Source of the DNA: JAPOXR01 sp965116115
Lineage (GTDB): Bacteria; Pseudomonadota; Alphaproteobacteria; Rhodobacterales; Rhodobacteraceae
Direction: 5' to 3'
NCBI GenBank assembly: GCA_965116115.1
Contig: OZ220486.1
Location: 2,914,001-2,978,000, forward strand
DNA: 64,000 nt
Shown: in pieces, positions 1 to 9,541 of the stretch
Position numbering within the stretch: the first letter of the stretch is position 1
Layout: every line of letters starts with the position of its first letter
The notes under the pieces: model-generated
What the model saw: the letters and a program-made list of their open reading frames with translations, nothing else
Databases searched by the model: none
What the model was told of the DNA's origin: nothing
Made by a program: the position numbers and the translations under genes

Positions 1-868
1 TTTCAATTTCCGCGAATGACATCCGCTCGGCATGGCGCAAAACCGGAACCACGAGCCCGGTCGGCGTGCCGATCGCGACGCCCATATGCACATACCGTTT
101 ATAGACGATGTCATCGCCGTCGATTTCGGCATTGACTGCGGGGACGTCCAGAAGAGCCGCGCAGCAGGCTTTCACGAAAAAGCCCATGAAACCCAGCCGC
201 ACGCCGTGCTTCTTCTCAAAATCCTCTTTAAAATTCGAACGCAGGGCCATGACCTGGCTCATATCGGCTTCATTGTAGGTGGTGAGCATCGCGGCCGTGT
301 TCTGCGCTTCCTTGAGACGGCGCGCGATCGTCATCCGCAGCCTTGTCATGCGGACGCGCTCTTCCAGACCTGTCTCGTCAGGCGGCTTGTCAGGACCCGG
401 GGCCGGGGCCATCTTCTCCGCCGCTTCTTCCGCTGACCGCAGAGCTTTCAAGACATCCTCCTTAAGGACCCGGCTGTCCTTTCCGGTGCCTTGAATCTGC
501 GAGGAAGCGAACCCGTGCCGCGCCATAAGCTTTTTCGCCGACGGCGCATCCTCGGCGTCCGGACGTTTCACGGGATCCGGCCTCGCCGCGGCCGGTTCCG
601 GCTTCGGCACCGCGGCAGGACCGGAAACTTCTCCCTCCTTTATCCGCGCGAGAACTCCTCCCACGCCGACCGTGGTGCCTTCCGCGGCGACGACCTCCGA
701 AATCACGCCGGACGACTGCGCCCGCACCTCCAAGGTGACCTTGTCCGTCTCGAGCTCGCAGACGACCTCATCGGTTTCCACCCGGTCGCCCGCGTTTTTT
801 GTCCAAGTCCCGACGGTCGCTTCAGAAACGCTTTCCCCAAGCGTGGGGACATGAATATCCATGATCAT
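1..868 (-). CDS. sucB: Dihydrolipoamide succinyltransferase (2-oxoglutarate dehydrogenase E2), partial
   Basis: E2 core of the 2-oxoglutarate dehydrogenase complex; transfers the succinyl group from the E1-bound intermediate to CoA in the TCA cycle. About 289 residues are visible; the C-terminal catalytic end lies beyond the left edge. The N-terminal lipoyl domain shows ELETDKV with the lipoyl lysine at about residue 43. A Pro/Ala-rich linker follows, then the peripheral-subunit-binding domain (SAKKLMARHG) and the start of the acyltransferase domain (RMTRLRMTIARRLKEAQ). The ATG at 868 overlaps the sucA stop as ATGA, so translation is probably coupled. An alternative ATG lies two codons further in. 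The family is clear; only the missing end is uncertain. Confidence 0.96.
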   Translation of the reverse strand, partial: MIMDIHVPTLGESVSEATVGTWTKNAGDRVETDEVVCELETDKVTLEVRAQSSGVISEVVAAEGTTVGVGGVLARIKEGEVSGPAAVPKPEPAAARPDPVKRPDAEDAPSAKKLMARHGFASSQIQGTGKDSRVLKEDVLKALRSAEEAAEKMAPAPGPDKPPDETGLEERVRMTRLRMTIARRLKEAQNTAAMLTTYNEADMSQVMALRSNFKEDFEKKHGVRLGFMGFFVKACCAALLDVPAVNAEIDGDDIVYKRYVHMGVAIGTPTGLVVPVLRHAERMSFAEIE

Positions 869-3825
869 TTTTCCGCATCCTCTGTGAAGGACAAAGCCTC
901 ATCGACGAGCTGCCGCTGCTCGGCTTTGTGACTACCCAGAAGTCCGGTAGCAGGCGATGCCGACGCTTGGCGTCCGGCATACCGCGGCCGTCTCCGGCGA
1001 GCCCGCAGCCTTCCCAACACCCATTCGATGTTTGGCTCAATAAATGTCCACGCGCCCTGGTTTCTGGGTTCTTCCTGGCACCAGACGATATCCGCGCCTT
1101 TGAACCGCCGGAGTTCCTTGGTGATGGACTGGAACGGAAACGGATAAAACTGCTCCACTCTCAGCAGATAAATGTCATCGATGCCGCGCTTGTCGCGTTC
1201 CTCGAGCAAGTCGAAATAGACTTTGCCCGATGTGATCACCACGCGGCGGATGTTTCCGTCAGGAACCAGCTCGGTGTCCGAGTTTCCTTTTTCCGCGTCG
1301 TCCCAAAGAATTCTGTGGAACGACGTGCCTTCGACAAATTCGTCAAGGCCGCTGACCGCCATTTTGTGGCGCAGCAGCGATTTCGGGGTCATGACGACCA
1401 GAGGCTTGCGGAAGTCGCGATGCAGCTGGCGGCGCAGAATATGAAAATAGTTCGCAGGGGTCGTGCAGTTGGCGACGATCCAGTTGTCTTCCGCGCAGAG
1501 CTGCAGAAACCTCTCCAGCCGGGCGGAAGAATGTTCCGGCCCCTGGCCTTCAAAACCGTGCGGCAGCAGCATCACCAGTCCTGACATGCGCAGCCATTTG
1601 CGCTCGCCGCTGGAAATGAACTGGTCAAACATGATCTGGGCGCCGTTCGCGAAGTCCCCGAACTGCGCTTCCCACAGCACCAGCGCGTTGGGCTCGCTCA
1701 GCGAATAGCCGTATTCGAATCCGAGAACGGCGAATTCCGACAGCATGGAATCGATCACCTGGAACTCGGCTGCGTTCCCGCCGAGATTGTTCAACGGCAC
1801 GTACGATTCCTCGGTGTCCTGATCAATGAAGGCCGCATGCCGCTGGCTGAAGGTCCCGCGTGTTGAATCCTGGCCTGACAAGCGCACCTGAAAACCCTCC
1901 TGCAAAAGAGAGCCGAAGGCCAGCTGCTCAGCGATCGCCCAGTTGCAGCCCTGCCGGGAAGCGAAAATTTTCTCCCGCGCTTTCAGGATCCTCGCCAGCG
2001 TCGGATGGATCTTGAATTCCTCCGGAACATGGGTCAGCGACTTTCCGACGGAGAGCAGCCGTTCAATTGACACGCCTGTCTCGCCGCGCTGATAATCCTC
2101 GGCTTTCGGCTGCAGATGGGACCAGTGTCCGTCCAGCCAGTCGATTTTATTCGGTTTGTAGTTCGCTGACGCCTCGAATTCCTCGTTCAGCCGGTCTTGA
2201 TACCGCTTCTGGGTGTTTTCGACCTCCTGTTCCGGCACCAGACCGTCTTCGATCAGGCGCCGGGAGTACAATTCCAGCGTGGTCTTGTGGAGCTTGATCG
2301 ACCGGTACATCTTCGGCTGCGTGAACATCGGCTCGTCGCCCTCGTTGTGGCCGAACCTGCGGTAACAGAAGACATCGATGACCGCGTCTTTGCCGAATTC
2401 CTGACGGAACTCCGTGGCGACCTTCGCCGCATGAACGACGGCCTCCGGATCATCTCCGTTGACATGGAAAATCGGCGATTCCAGCATCAAGGCGATGTCG
2501 GTCGGATACGGCGATGAGCGCGAACGGTGCGGCGCTGTGGTAAAACCGATCTGGTTGTTGACGATGACGTGGATCGTGCCGCCGGTGCGGTGCCCGAACA
2601 GGCCGGACAGGCCGAAACACTCGGCGACGATGCCCTGGCCGGCGAAGGCCGCGTCGCCATGCAGCAGGACCGGCAGCACCATGGAGTGATATTTGTCATT
2701 CAACTGCTTCTGCTTGGCCCTTGCCTTGCCGAGAACGACCGCGTTGACCGCCTCAAGATGCGACGGGTTTGCCGTCAGCGACAAGTGGACATTGTTGCCG
2801 TCGAATTCGCGGTCGGACGATGCGCCCAAATGGTATTTGACATCCCCTGAACCGACCGCGGCCGGATTCGAGACTCCACCTTGGAATTCATTGAAAATGG
2901 CGCGGCACGGCTTTCCCATGACATTGGCGAGAACATTAAGCCGTCCGCGGTGCGGCATGCCGAAAATGATTTCCCTGACACCGAGAGCGCCGCCGCGTTT
3001 GATGATCTGTTCGAGCGCCGGAATGACGGACTCGGCTCCGTCCAGACCGAATCTTTTCGTTCCCGTGTATTTCGCGTGCAGGAACTGCTCGAATCCTTCC
3101 GCTTCCACAAGTTTGTTGAGGATCGCCCGCCGCCCCTCTTGGGTGAACTTCACCTCTTTGCCGTAGCCCTCGATCCGCTCTTTGAGCCAGTGACTCTCGG
3201 CGGGATCGGAAATATGCATATACTGAAGAGCGAATGTGCCGCAGTAGGTGCGCCGCACCAAGGCCAAGACTTCCCGCATCGTGCCCGTGGCCAGACCGAG
3301 CACGTTGTCGAGAAAAATCGGCCGGTCCATGTCGGATTCGGTGAATCCGAAACTTCCGGGTTCCAGTTCTGGATGAACGACAGGCTGCGTCAGGCCGAGC
3401 GGATCCAGATCGGCGATCCGGTGGCCGCGGATCCGGTAGGCCCGGATCAGCATCAACGCCCGGATCGAATCGCTGACCTGCTGCCGCAGTCCGTCCTCCG
3501 TCAGATTCAGGCCGCCGGTTCCGGCATGCGCTCGGATCTTCAGTCCGATATCGGAGTGCAGCCGTTCAGCCTCCTCGCGCCACTGGCCGTCGAAAGCCGC
3601 GATGATCTCGCCGTCCGGCGTCCGCGGCCAGTCCCGCCGGGCCCAGCTCGGCCCGCCGCCGTCAGTCTGACGGTCGTCCAGCGCGGCGAAATACCGGCGC
3701 CACGATTCGTCAACCGAATCCGGATCGGACGCACATGCGGACTGCAGACTCTCCACATACGCCGCGTTCTGTCCCTGCAGAAAACTGGATGCATGCAGCG
3801 ACGCGTTTCGGCTCTCTTTGCTCAT
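865..3825 (-). CDS. sucA: 2-oxoglutarate dehydrogenase E1 component
   Basis: Thiamine-diphosphate-dependent decarboxylase that starts the 2-oxoglutarate to succinyl-CoA step. The 986-residue length is usual for alphaproteobacterial E1o. The N-terminus (HASSFLQGQNAAYVESL) is the conserved E2-contact region. IIFGMPHRGRLNVLANVMGK, GDAAFAGQGIVAECF and YRRFGHNEGDEP are characteristic of the ThDP-binding and catalytic core. The C-terminal transketolase-like region contains FEGQGPEHSSARLERFLQL. It lies 34 bp after sucD and overlaps sucB, so it belongs to the mdh-sucCDAB operon. No truncation or frameshift is visible. Confidence 0.98.
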   Translation of the reverse strand: MSKESRNASLHASSFLQGQNAAYVESLQSACASDPDSVDESWRRYFAALDDRQTDGGGPSWARRDWPRTPDGEIIAAFDGQWREEAERLHSDIGLKIRAHAGTGGLNLTEDGLRQQVSDSIRALMLIRAYRIRGHRIADLDPLGLTQPVVHPELEPGSFGFTESDMDRPIFLDNVLGLATGTMREVLALVRRTYCGTFALQYMHISDPAESHWLKERIEGYGKEVKFTQEGRRAILNKLVEAEGFEQFLHAKYTGTKRFGLDGAESVIPALEQIIKRGGALGVREIIFGMPHRGRLNVLANVMGKPCRAIFNEFQGGVSNPAAVGSGDVKYHLGASSDREFDGNNVHLSLTANPSHLEAVNAVVLGKARAKQKQLNDKYHSMVLPVLLHGDAAFAGQGIVAECFGLSGLFGHRTGGTIHVIVNNQIGFTTAPHRSRSSPYPTDIALMLESPIFHVNGDDPEAVVHAAKVATEFRQEFGKDAVIDVFCYRRFGHNEGDEPMFTQPKMYRSIKLHKTTLELYSRRLIEDGLVPEQEVENTQKRYQDRLNEEFEASANYKPNKIDWLDGHWSHLQPKAEDYQRGETGVSIERLLSVGKSLTHVPEEFKIHPTLARILKAREKIFASRQGCNWAIAEQLAFGSLLQEGFQVRLSGQDSTRGTFSQRHAAFIDQDTEESYVPLNNLGGNAAEFQVIDSMLSEFAVLGFEYGYSLSEPNALVLWEAQFGDFANGAQIMFDQFISSGERKWLRMSGLVMLLPHGFEGQGPEHSSARLERFLQLCAEDNWIVANCTTPANYFHILRRQLHRDFRKPLVVMTPKSLLRHKMAVSGLDEFVEGTSFHRILWDDAEKGNSDTELVPDGNIRRVVITSGKVYFDLLEERDKRGIDDIYLLRVEQFYPFPFQSITKELRRFKGADIVWCQEEPRNQGAWTFIEPNIEWVLGRLRARRRRPRYAGRQASASPATGLLGSHKAEQRQLVDEALSFTEDAEK

Positions 3826-3859
3826 GACAGCTATCCCCCGCTGATACTGCGGCCGTCCC

Positions 3860-4747
3860 TCAGCCGCGGTCCAAGGCCCGCAGCACCGCTTCGCCGAGCG
3901 CGGCCGGGCTTTCGGCGATCACGAATCCGGCAGACCGCATGGCCTCGATCTTGCTCGCCGCATCGCCTTTGCCGCCGGAAATCACGGCCCCGGCATGGCC
4001 CATCCGGCGGCCCGGCGGAGCCGTCAGCCCGGCAATGAACCCGGCGATCGGTTTTGACCGGCCGCGCGCCGCTTCCCGCCGGATGAATTCGGCCGCGTCC
4101 TCTTCCGCGGTCCCGCCGATTTCGCCAATCAGAATGATTGATTCGGTTTCGTCGTCGGCGAGAAACAACTCAAGCGCGTCAATATGTTCGGTGCCCTTGA
4201 CCGGATCGCCGCCGATTCCGATGCAGGTCGACTGTCCGAGGCCGATGTCCGTCGTCTGTTTCACCGCCTCGTAGGTCAGCGTTCCGGAACGCGACACCAC
4301 CCCGACGGATCCCCGTTTGTGGATATGGCCCGGCATGATCCCGATCTTGCAGGCGTCCGGCGTGATCACGCCGGGGCAGTTCGGCCCGACCAGGCGGGAC
4401 TTCGACTGCTTCAGTGCCCGTTTGACACGCACCATGTCGAGAACCGGTATGCCTTCCGTGATGCAGACAATCAGCCCGATTCCGGCATCGCACGCCTCCA
4501 GAATGGCATCCGCCGCGAACGGCGGCGGCACGTAGATCGCGGTCGCGTCGGCGCCGGTCTCCCCGCAGGCTTCATGGACGGAGTTGAAGACCGGCAGGCC
4601 CAGATGTTCCTGGCCGCCTTTCCCCGGCGTGACGCCGCCGACCATGCGCGTTCCGTAGGCGATCGCCTGTTCGGAATGAAACGTTCCCTGGGAACCCGTG
4701 AATCCTTGGCAGATGACTGTCGTGCCTCTATCAACCAAAACGGCCAT
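3860..4747 (-). CDS. sucD: Succinyl-CoA synthetase alpha subunit
   Basis: Alpha subunit of succinate-CoA ligase, which carries the phosphohistidine during substrate-level phosphorylation. The 295 residues match the family length of about 290. The N-terminal CoA-binding Rossmann domain has GFTGSQGTFHSEQAI. GPNCPGVITP and the active-site segment GRRMGHAGAVISGG (phosphorylated His at about residue 251) are intact. It sits between sucC (30 bp upstream) and sucA (34 bp downstream) in one operon. Confidence 0.98.
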   Translation of the reverse strand: MAVLVDRGTTVICQGFTGSQGTFHSEQAIAYGTRMVGGVTPGKGGQEHLGLPVFNSVHEACGETGADATAIYVPPPFAADAILEACDAGIGLIVCITEGIPVLDMVRVKRALKQSKSRLVGPNCPGVITPDACKIGIMPGHIHKRGSVGVVSRSGTLTYEAVKQTTDIGLGQSTCIGIGGDPVKGTEHIDALELFLADDETESIILIGEIGGTAEEDAAEFIRREAARGRSKPIAGFIAGLTAPPGRRMGHAGAVISGGKGDAASKIEAMRSAGFVIAESPAALGEAVLRALDRG

Positions 4748-4777
4748 GCATCACCTCCGCAGACTGGACACCGAAGT

Positions 4778-5974
4778 TTACACGCCGCCGACCGAAGCGA
4801 CAATTTTTTCGGCCGCCTCGCCGAGATTGTCCGCCGCGATGACGTTCAAGCCGCTGTCGTTGATGATCTTTTTGCCGGCTTCGACATTGGTACCCTCGAG
4901 ACGCACCACCAGCGGCACGTTCAGCCCCACCTCCCGGACCGCTTCCACGACTCCCTCGGCGATGATGTCGCAGCGCATGATGCCGCCGAAAATATTGACC
5001 AGAATTCCTTCGACTTTGGGATCAGATGTTATGATTTTGAAAGCCTCGGCCACCTTGCCGCGGGTCGCGCCGCCGCCGACATCCAGGAAATTCGCCGGAT
5101 CCGCTCCGCAGTGTTTGATGATGTCCATGGTCGCCATGGCCAAACCCGCTCCGTTCACCATGCAGCCGATATTTCCATCCAGGGCGATATAATTCAAATC
5201 AAAGTTCGAAGCGGCGAGCTCTTTGGGGTCCTCCTCGGATTCGTCCCGCAGGCCCATGATATCGGGATGGCGGTAAAGCGAATTCGAATCAAATCCCATT
5301 TTGCAGTCCAAACACTGCAGTCCGCCGCTCTCCGTCACGATGAGCGGGTTGATTTCGATCAGCTCCGCATCCTTTTCCTGAAACAGCCGGAACAGGGCGC
5401 CGGCAAGTCCGACGCACTGCCTCACCTGCGCGCCTTGGAGTTCAAGCGCGAACGCGACGCGGCGGCCGTGATGCGGCTGGAAACCGGTCGCGGGATCAAC
5501 GAGTACGGAGCGGATCTTTTCAGGCTGCGCGGCGGCGACCTCTTCGATATCCATTCCGCCTTCGGTGGAGCACACGAATGACAGGCGCGACGACTTCCGG
5601 TCAAGGAGCAGAGCGAGATAAAGCTCCCGCGCGACAGCCGCGCCGTCCTCGATATACACCCGGTTGACGGTCTTGCCGGCCGGGCCTGTCTGATGGGTTG
5701 CCAATGTGCGGCCGAGCATGCGGCGGGCCTCTTCCGCGGCCTCCGAGGCCGAGCGGGCGATTCTCACGCCGCCGCCCCGGCCGGCGTCAGCTTCCTTGAA
5801 ACTGCCTTTGCCGCGCCCGCCCGCGTGTATCTGGGCTTTGACCACCCAGACCGGTCCCGACATCCCGCTCGCGGCCGTCTTGGCGTCTTCGGCCCGCAGA
5901 ACTGAACAACCGCCCGCGACCGGCGCGCCGTACTGCCGAAGCAGTTCCTTGGCCTGATATTCGTGGATATTCAT
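4778..5974 (-). CDS. sucC: Succinyl-CoA synthetase beta subunit
   Basis: Beta subunit of succinate-CoA ligase with an N-terminal ATP-grasp nucleotide-binding domain and a C-terminal domain that supports the alpha-subunit phosphohistidine. The start MNIHEYQAKELLRQYGAPV is canonical. WVVKAQIHAGGRGK is the ATP-grasp lysine region, EINPLIVT binds metal, and NIFGGIMRCD with LVVRLEGTN mark the C-terminal domain. The 398 residues are of normal length. The gene is followed by sucD after 30 bp; mdh lies 112 bp upstream. Confidence 0.98.
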   Translation of the reverse strand: MNIHEYQAKELLRQYGAPVAGGCSVLRAEDAKTAASGMSGPVWVVKAQIHAGGRGKGSFKEADAGRGGGVRIARSASEAAEEARRMLGRTLATHQTGPAGKTVNRVYIEDGAAVARELYLALLLDRKSSRLSFVCSTEGGMDIEEVAAAQPEKIRSVLVDPATGFQPHHGRRVAFALELQGAQVRQCVGLAGALFRLFQEKDAELIEINPLIVTESGGLQCLDCKMGFDSNSLYRHPDIMGLRDESEEDPKELAASNFDLNYIALDGNIGCMVNGAGLAMATMDIIKHCGADPANFLDVGGGATRGKVAEAFKIITSDPKVEGILVNIFGGIMRCDIIAEGVVEAVREVGLNVPLVVRLEGTNVEAGKKIINDSGLNVIAADNLGEAAEKIVASVGGV

Positions 5975-6086
5975 GGAGCCTCCCTAGGTCTCCGCCCCGC
6001 CGGGGCCATAGCACCGGCTTGACTGAACCTGAACCAAAACACGGACATCCCGCCGGCCGGATCTGCCGCTAGTCAGCCGCTGCGAA

Positions 6087-7046
6087 TCAAAGGCCGGGGT
6101 CAATCTTGCGGCACGCTTCGGTCAATCCGCGGACCGCATCCACGGAACGTTCGAACATCGTGCCTTCTTCCGGCGTTAACTCCACCTCGATCACGCGCTC
6201 GACGCCGTGTTCCCCGAGCACCGCCGGCACGCCTACGTAAAGGTCGTTCTGTCCGTATTCGCCGTCAAGGCGGCTGGCGCAGGGAAGCACGCGGTTCTGC
6301 GCGCGCAGATAGGCTTCCGCCATCTCGACAGCGGCGGCCGCGGGCGCGTAATACGCCGACCCGCTGCCCATGAGATTGACGATTTCAGCCCCGCCGTCCC
6401 GTGTGCGCTGAACGATTTCCTCCAGCCGCTCCGCGGTTGTCCAGCCCATCTTCACCAGGTCAGGAACAGGAATTCCGGCGACTGTCGAGTAACGCGTCAA
6501 GGGCACCATGGTATCGCCATGCCCGCCGAGCACGAACGCCGACACGTCCCGCATCGAGACGCCGAATTCCAGCGACAGGAAATGGCGGAAGCGCGCCGAA
6601 TCCAGAATTCCCGCCATGCCGACCACTTTGTTCGGCGGCAGGCCGGAATAACGCTGCAGCGCCCACACCATCGCGTCCAGAGGGTTGGTGATGCAGATGA
6701 CAAACGCATCCGGGGCATGTTCGCGGATGCCGGCGCCGACAGACTTCATGACCTTGAGATTGACTTCCAGGAGATCGTCGCGGGACATGCCGGGACGCCG
6801 CGGAACGCCGGCCGTCACGATACAGACGTCGGCCCCCTTCACGCCCTCATAGCCGCCGGTTCCGCTGACCCGCGCGTCAAATCCGATGACAGGCCCGCTC
6901 TCGGCTATGTCGAGGGCCTTGCCCTGCGGCACCCCGTCCTGAATATCGAACAGCACCGCATCGCCGAGTTCCCTTGACGCGACATGATTAGCGAGCGTGC
7001 CGCCGATCTGGCCTGCGCCGATCAGCGCCACGAGCGGTCTTCCCAT
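6087..7046 (-). CDS. mdh: Malate dehydrogenase
   Basis: NAD-dependent malate dehydrogenase of the LDH-like class used by alphaproteobacteria; oxidises malate to oxaloacetate. The nucleotide-binding GAGQIGG is at residues 10-16, the mobile-loop substrate arginines in GVPRRPGMSRDD, and the catalytic histidine at about residue 176 in GGHGDTMVPL. I place the start at 7046 rather than the longer in-frame option at 7121, because AAGGAGG sits just upstream and the resulting 319 residues begin with the usual MGRPLVALIGAGQIGG. First gene of the mdh-sucCDAB operon. Confidence 0.97.
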   Translation of the reverse strand: MGRPLVALIGAGQIGGTLANHVASRELGDAVLFDIQDGVPQGKALDIAESGPVIGFDARVSGTGGYEGVKGADVCIVTAGVPRRPGMSRDDLLEVNLKVMKSVGAGIREHAPDAFVICITNPLDAMVWALQRYSGLPPNKVVGMAGILDSARFRHFLSLEFGVSMRDVSAFVLGGHGDTMVPLTRYSTVAGIPVPDLVKMGWTTAERLEEIVQRTRDGGAEIVNLMGSGSAYYAPAAAAVEMAEAYLRAQNRVLPCASRLDGEYGQNDLYVGVPAVLGEHGVERVIEVELTPEEGTMFERSVDAVRGLTEACRKIDPGL

Positions 7047-7644
7047 TTTGACCTCCTTGCCTGTTGAATCAATTCCGGGCGTCCGTATCTTGGAGACCGC
7101 CGCAATACAACACCGCGGCAAGAGATCCGGGGGGCCGGCGCCAAAACAATCGTTGCGGCGGGCGGAAATGCCCGCGGCGGGAAACCATCACCCGACCCGC
7201 GCAGCGTAGGAAGGCGATGCCGGCCAGGTCCTGCGGCAGTTCACCCGGCAGTCTCTTGAAATCCGCGGCCGCGGTCTCACGCCGCGATTCGCCGCGCAGC
7301 GTCTTTTCTCCAGTCCGGAGACACAAAAGCACTGAACTGTCAGTGTTCATTTATCTCTCTGCCCGTCTTGCCTGCGTTACCGCTCCGGCATTCGTTGTAA
7401 GCCATTGACTTATGAGTCATTGGCGTATATTCAGTGCCTGCCAGAAAACCCGTAACACGCTGAATATGTGAGAAGAATTGCAGTATCTGGAGAACAAAAA
7501 ATCATCAATTGTGATGTTGTGATTGCCCGTTCAGGTTAGAATCAGCGTGAATCTGGTCAAGACAGGAAAATCTTCGTTCCCTGAAAGCCATAAATCATGC
7601 TTTGAATTCAATTGGCTATAGTTTTTCTAGTATGTTCTATTTAG
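7047..7644. other. Intergenic region with one IS5 terminal scrap
   Basis: No gene supported. The region must hold the mdh operon promoter on the minus strand and the toxin-antitoxin promoter on the plus strand. About 7335-7405 closely matches the 5' end of the IS5 copy at 9.06-9.13 kb (shared ATCTCTCTGCCCGTCTTGCC), so an IS5 fragment landed or was left here. The stretch 7440-7640 is AT-rich compared with its surroundings. Confidence 0.6.
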
Positions 7645-7995
7645 ATGACCAAACTGCAAACAGTTGTTGAACTGCCGGAGTTTCAACGCCGGGCCAAATT
7701 AGTGATGTCGGACAGTGAGCGCCAAGCGGCTGTCGTCTGGATCGCCGGGAACCCAGAGGCCGGATCCTCCTTGGGTGGCGGTCTGAGAAAGATGCGTATC
7801 CCTCGTCAAGGTGGAGGTAAGAGCGGTGGATTTCGGACAATTTATGTCTTTAGCAGCCGACGCATACCGATCTTCCTCGTCACAGTGTTCGCAAAGAGCG
7901 AGAAAGCGAATCTGACGCCGAATGAACAGGCGGCCGCTGTCGAGTTGAGCGAGTTGAGCAAGGAAATTATGAGCATGTGGAGGGAAAAACAATGA
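7645..7995 (+). CDS. RelE/HigB2-type toxin of a type II toxin-antitoxin pair
   Basis: 116-residue protein resembling the RelE/HigB2 family of ribosome-dependent mRNA interferases. Family-like features are GLRKMRIPRQGGGKSGGFRTIYVF, a basic beta-strand segment, and FLVTVFAKSEKANLTPNE near the C-terminus. The toxin comes first and its stop overlaps the antitoxin start as ATGA, the order typical of higBA-like loci. The ATG follows a possible -10 (TTCTAT, 7633-7638) so closely that the mRNA could be nearly leaderless. AT content is higher than in the neighbouring TCA genes, consistent with horizontal acquisition. Assignment is by sequence resemblance only. Confidence 0.85.
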   Translation: MTKLQTVVELPEFQRRAKLVMSDSERQAAVVWIAGNPEAGSSLGGGLRKMRIPRQGGGKSGGFRTIYVFSSRRIPIFLVTVFAKSEKANLTPNEQAAAVELSELSKEIMSMWREKQ

Positions 7996-8282
7996 ATGCA
8001 TTTGACAGCATTAAGCAAGGTCTTGAAGAGGCCAAAGCTTTCTCGAAAGGGCAAGGGGCGGCCGCGCGTGTTCATGAGATTTCAGCGCCGGAAATCAACG
8101 TCTCAGAAATTCGTGCCCCGACGGGTCTGTCCCAGACAGAGTTCGCACGGAGCATCGGTGTCGCGAAGGGAACTCTGCTCAACTGGGAACATGGTCGCCG
8201 CCAGCCGAATGGGTCAGCGCAGGTTCTGCTTGCGCTGATCGCCCGTAACCCCGCTGTGGTTCAAGAGTTGCGCAGAACCTGA
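7992..8282 (+). CDS. HigA/XRE-type antitoxin
   Basis: 96-residue helix-turn-helix protein. The C-terminal half holds an XRE-type HTH (GLSQTEFARSIGVAKGTLLNWEHGRRQP) followed by QVLLALIARNP, a layout seen in HigA/MqsA-like antitoxins. The N-terminal half probably binds the toxin. I choose ATG 7992 because it overlaps the toxin stop; a longer frame begins at 7977. It probably autorepresses the operon, as this family generally does. An IS5 element lies 22 bp beyond its stop. Confidence 0.85.
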   Translation: MNAFDSIKQGLEEAKAFSKGQGAAARVHEISAPEINVSEIRAPTGLSQTEFARSIGVAKGTLLNWEHGRRQPNGSAQVLLALIARNPAVVQELRRT

Positions 8283-8304
8283 TGATTTTCTAACCCATGG
8301 GTTA

Positions 8305-9179
8305 GGGCCTGTGGACAGTCATTTTGCCGCGATCAGACCGGCGGCTGGATAAATCGCCGCCGCGAAGCTGGTATCGGTCTTGTCATACCGCGTCGCGATC
8401 GCGCGGAACTCTTTGATTTTCGCAAAGAAATTCTCGATCTGATGCCACTGGCGGTACATATCGCGGTCGTAATCCCGAATCTGCCGCCGGTTCTTTCTCG
8501 GAGGAATCACCGCCTCGGCGCCGCGCTCCTCAAGCTCCTTCAGCAGCCGGTCCGCGTCGAACGCCCGGTCGGCTGTCAAAGCCCCGAAGGACAGGCCCGC
8601 TGTAACCCGAGGCGTCCCGACGAGATCATGCTTCTGACCGGGAAGAATCACGAACTTCACCAAGTAACCGAGCGCGTCCGTGACCGCGACGATTTTGCTC
8701 GTCAGACCGCCCCGGGAACGCCCGATCCCCTGTCGGCAGGGCCCCCTTTTTTCGCCCCGGAAGCCTTCTGATGCGCCTGCACGATAGAACCGTCAATGAA
8801 TATGTATTCGAAGTCGAACGCCTCCGATAACGCATTGAAAACACGTTCAAAAACACCCGAAAGCGGCTGACGGCGGAACCGCCTGCACACGCTGTGCTGC
8901 TTGCCGAACCGCGGCGGAAGATCGCGCTGAGGCGCGCCTGTCCGGATGCGCTGAAGCACCGCCTCAACGAAAAGCCGGTTGTCCGCCGCGGCAGCGCCGG
9001 GGTCGGTCGGTTTGCCGGGAAGAAGCGGTTCGATCCGCTGCTGCATTCTATCAGTCAGCATGGTTCTGTCAGGGTTCATTCATCTCTCTGCCCGTCTTGC
9101 CTGCGGCGCCGCTCCGGCGCTCGTTATGGTGATTCTGACAGCGAATCGCCCGAAGCGCAACCCGATTTGTCCACAGGCC
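8305..9179 (-). mobile_element. IS5-family element (IS427-like), best-preserved copy
   Basis: About 875 bp bounded by inverted GGCCTGTGGACA ends (8306-8317 and the complement at 9168-9179). A TTA lies directly outside each end (8302-8304, 9180-9182), consistent with a 3-bp target duplication. The transposase is encoded on the minus strand. Many relics elsewhere in the window match its ends or its product, so this is the reference copy for the IS5 debris at about 7.3, 15.0, 19.6, 31.9-34.3 and 59.3 kb. Confidence 0.85.
8319..9079 (-). CDS. IS5-family transposase in two overlapping frames
   Basis: Two minus-strand frames together give one DDE transposase. The upstream frame (8702-9079) starts MNPDRTMLTDRMQQRIEPLL and contains FIDGSIVQAHQKASGAKKGG with the first catalytic Asp. 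The downstream frame (about 8319-8710) begins near GGLTSKIVAVTDALGYLVKF and continues through TADRAFDADRLL to the YRQWHQIENFFAKIKEFRAI region carrying the catalytic Glu. The junction lies near 8700-8710. This split is usual in the IS427 group, where programmed frameshifting fuses the two. A simple frameshift mutation is the alternative. Confidence 0.8.
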
Positions 9180-9182
9180 TTA

Positions 9183-9541
9183 ATGTCGTGGTGTCGGACA
9201 TTGTTGCCGTTAAATCTGAATTCCGGCCGCATTTCCCCGGAACGGATCAAATTTTCGGAAGTCTTGCGCGGTTAACAGATCACCGCAGCCCTCCGGACCG
9301 ACAATCCCGATCTTGTCCTGAAGCGGATCGGCGGGGGATGATGATGTCATCGCTTCCGCGCATGATCTGCTGACATTCCCGCCATTCAACAACGGCGATC
9401 CCCGACCCGATCCATGTCCACGACGCTTTGCCGCAGGCATGACCGGCGGGCACGGATCCGGCTTTGACCCGTCAGCAACGGACTGGAAAATCGTAAAAAT
9501 TGCACAACGTCTGCTGCGACAGGCATTTCTGCGCCCCGGCG
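9183..9541. other. Gap without recognisable gene
   Basis: About 360 bp between the IS5 right end and the 3' end of the OmpA-like gene. Only short overlapping frames with no recognisable content occur here. I see no clear hairpin terminator for the minus-strand operon that ends at 9542. Confidence 0.5.

Noticed and set aside
2881..4038. Long plus-strand frame of 385 codons opposite sucA
   Set aside because: Antisense shadow of sucA in high-GC sequence; composition is not protein-like and no motif is visible.
4184..5581. Long plus-strand frame of 465 codons opposite sucD and sucC
   Set aside because: It is a GC-rich antisense shadow of two unmistakable TCA genes. Its product is Arg/His/Asp-rich with no recognisable domain.
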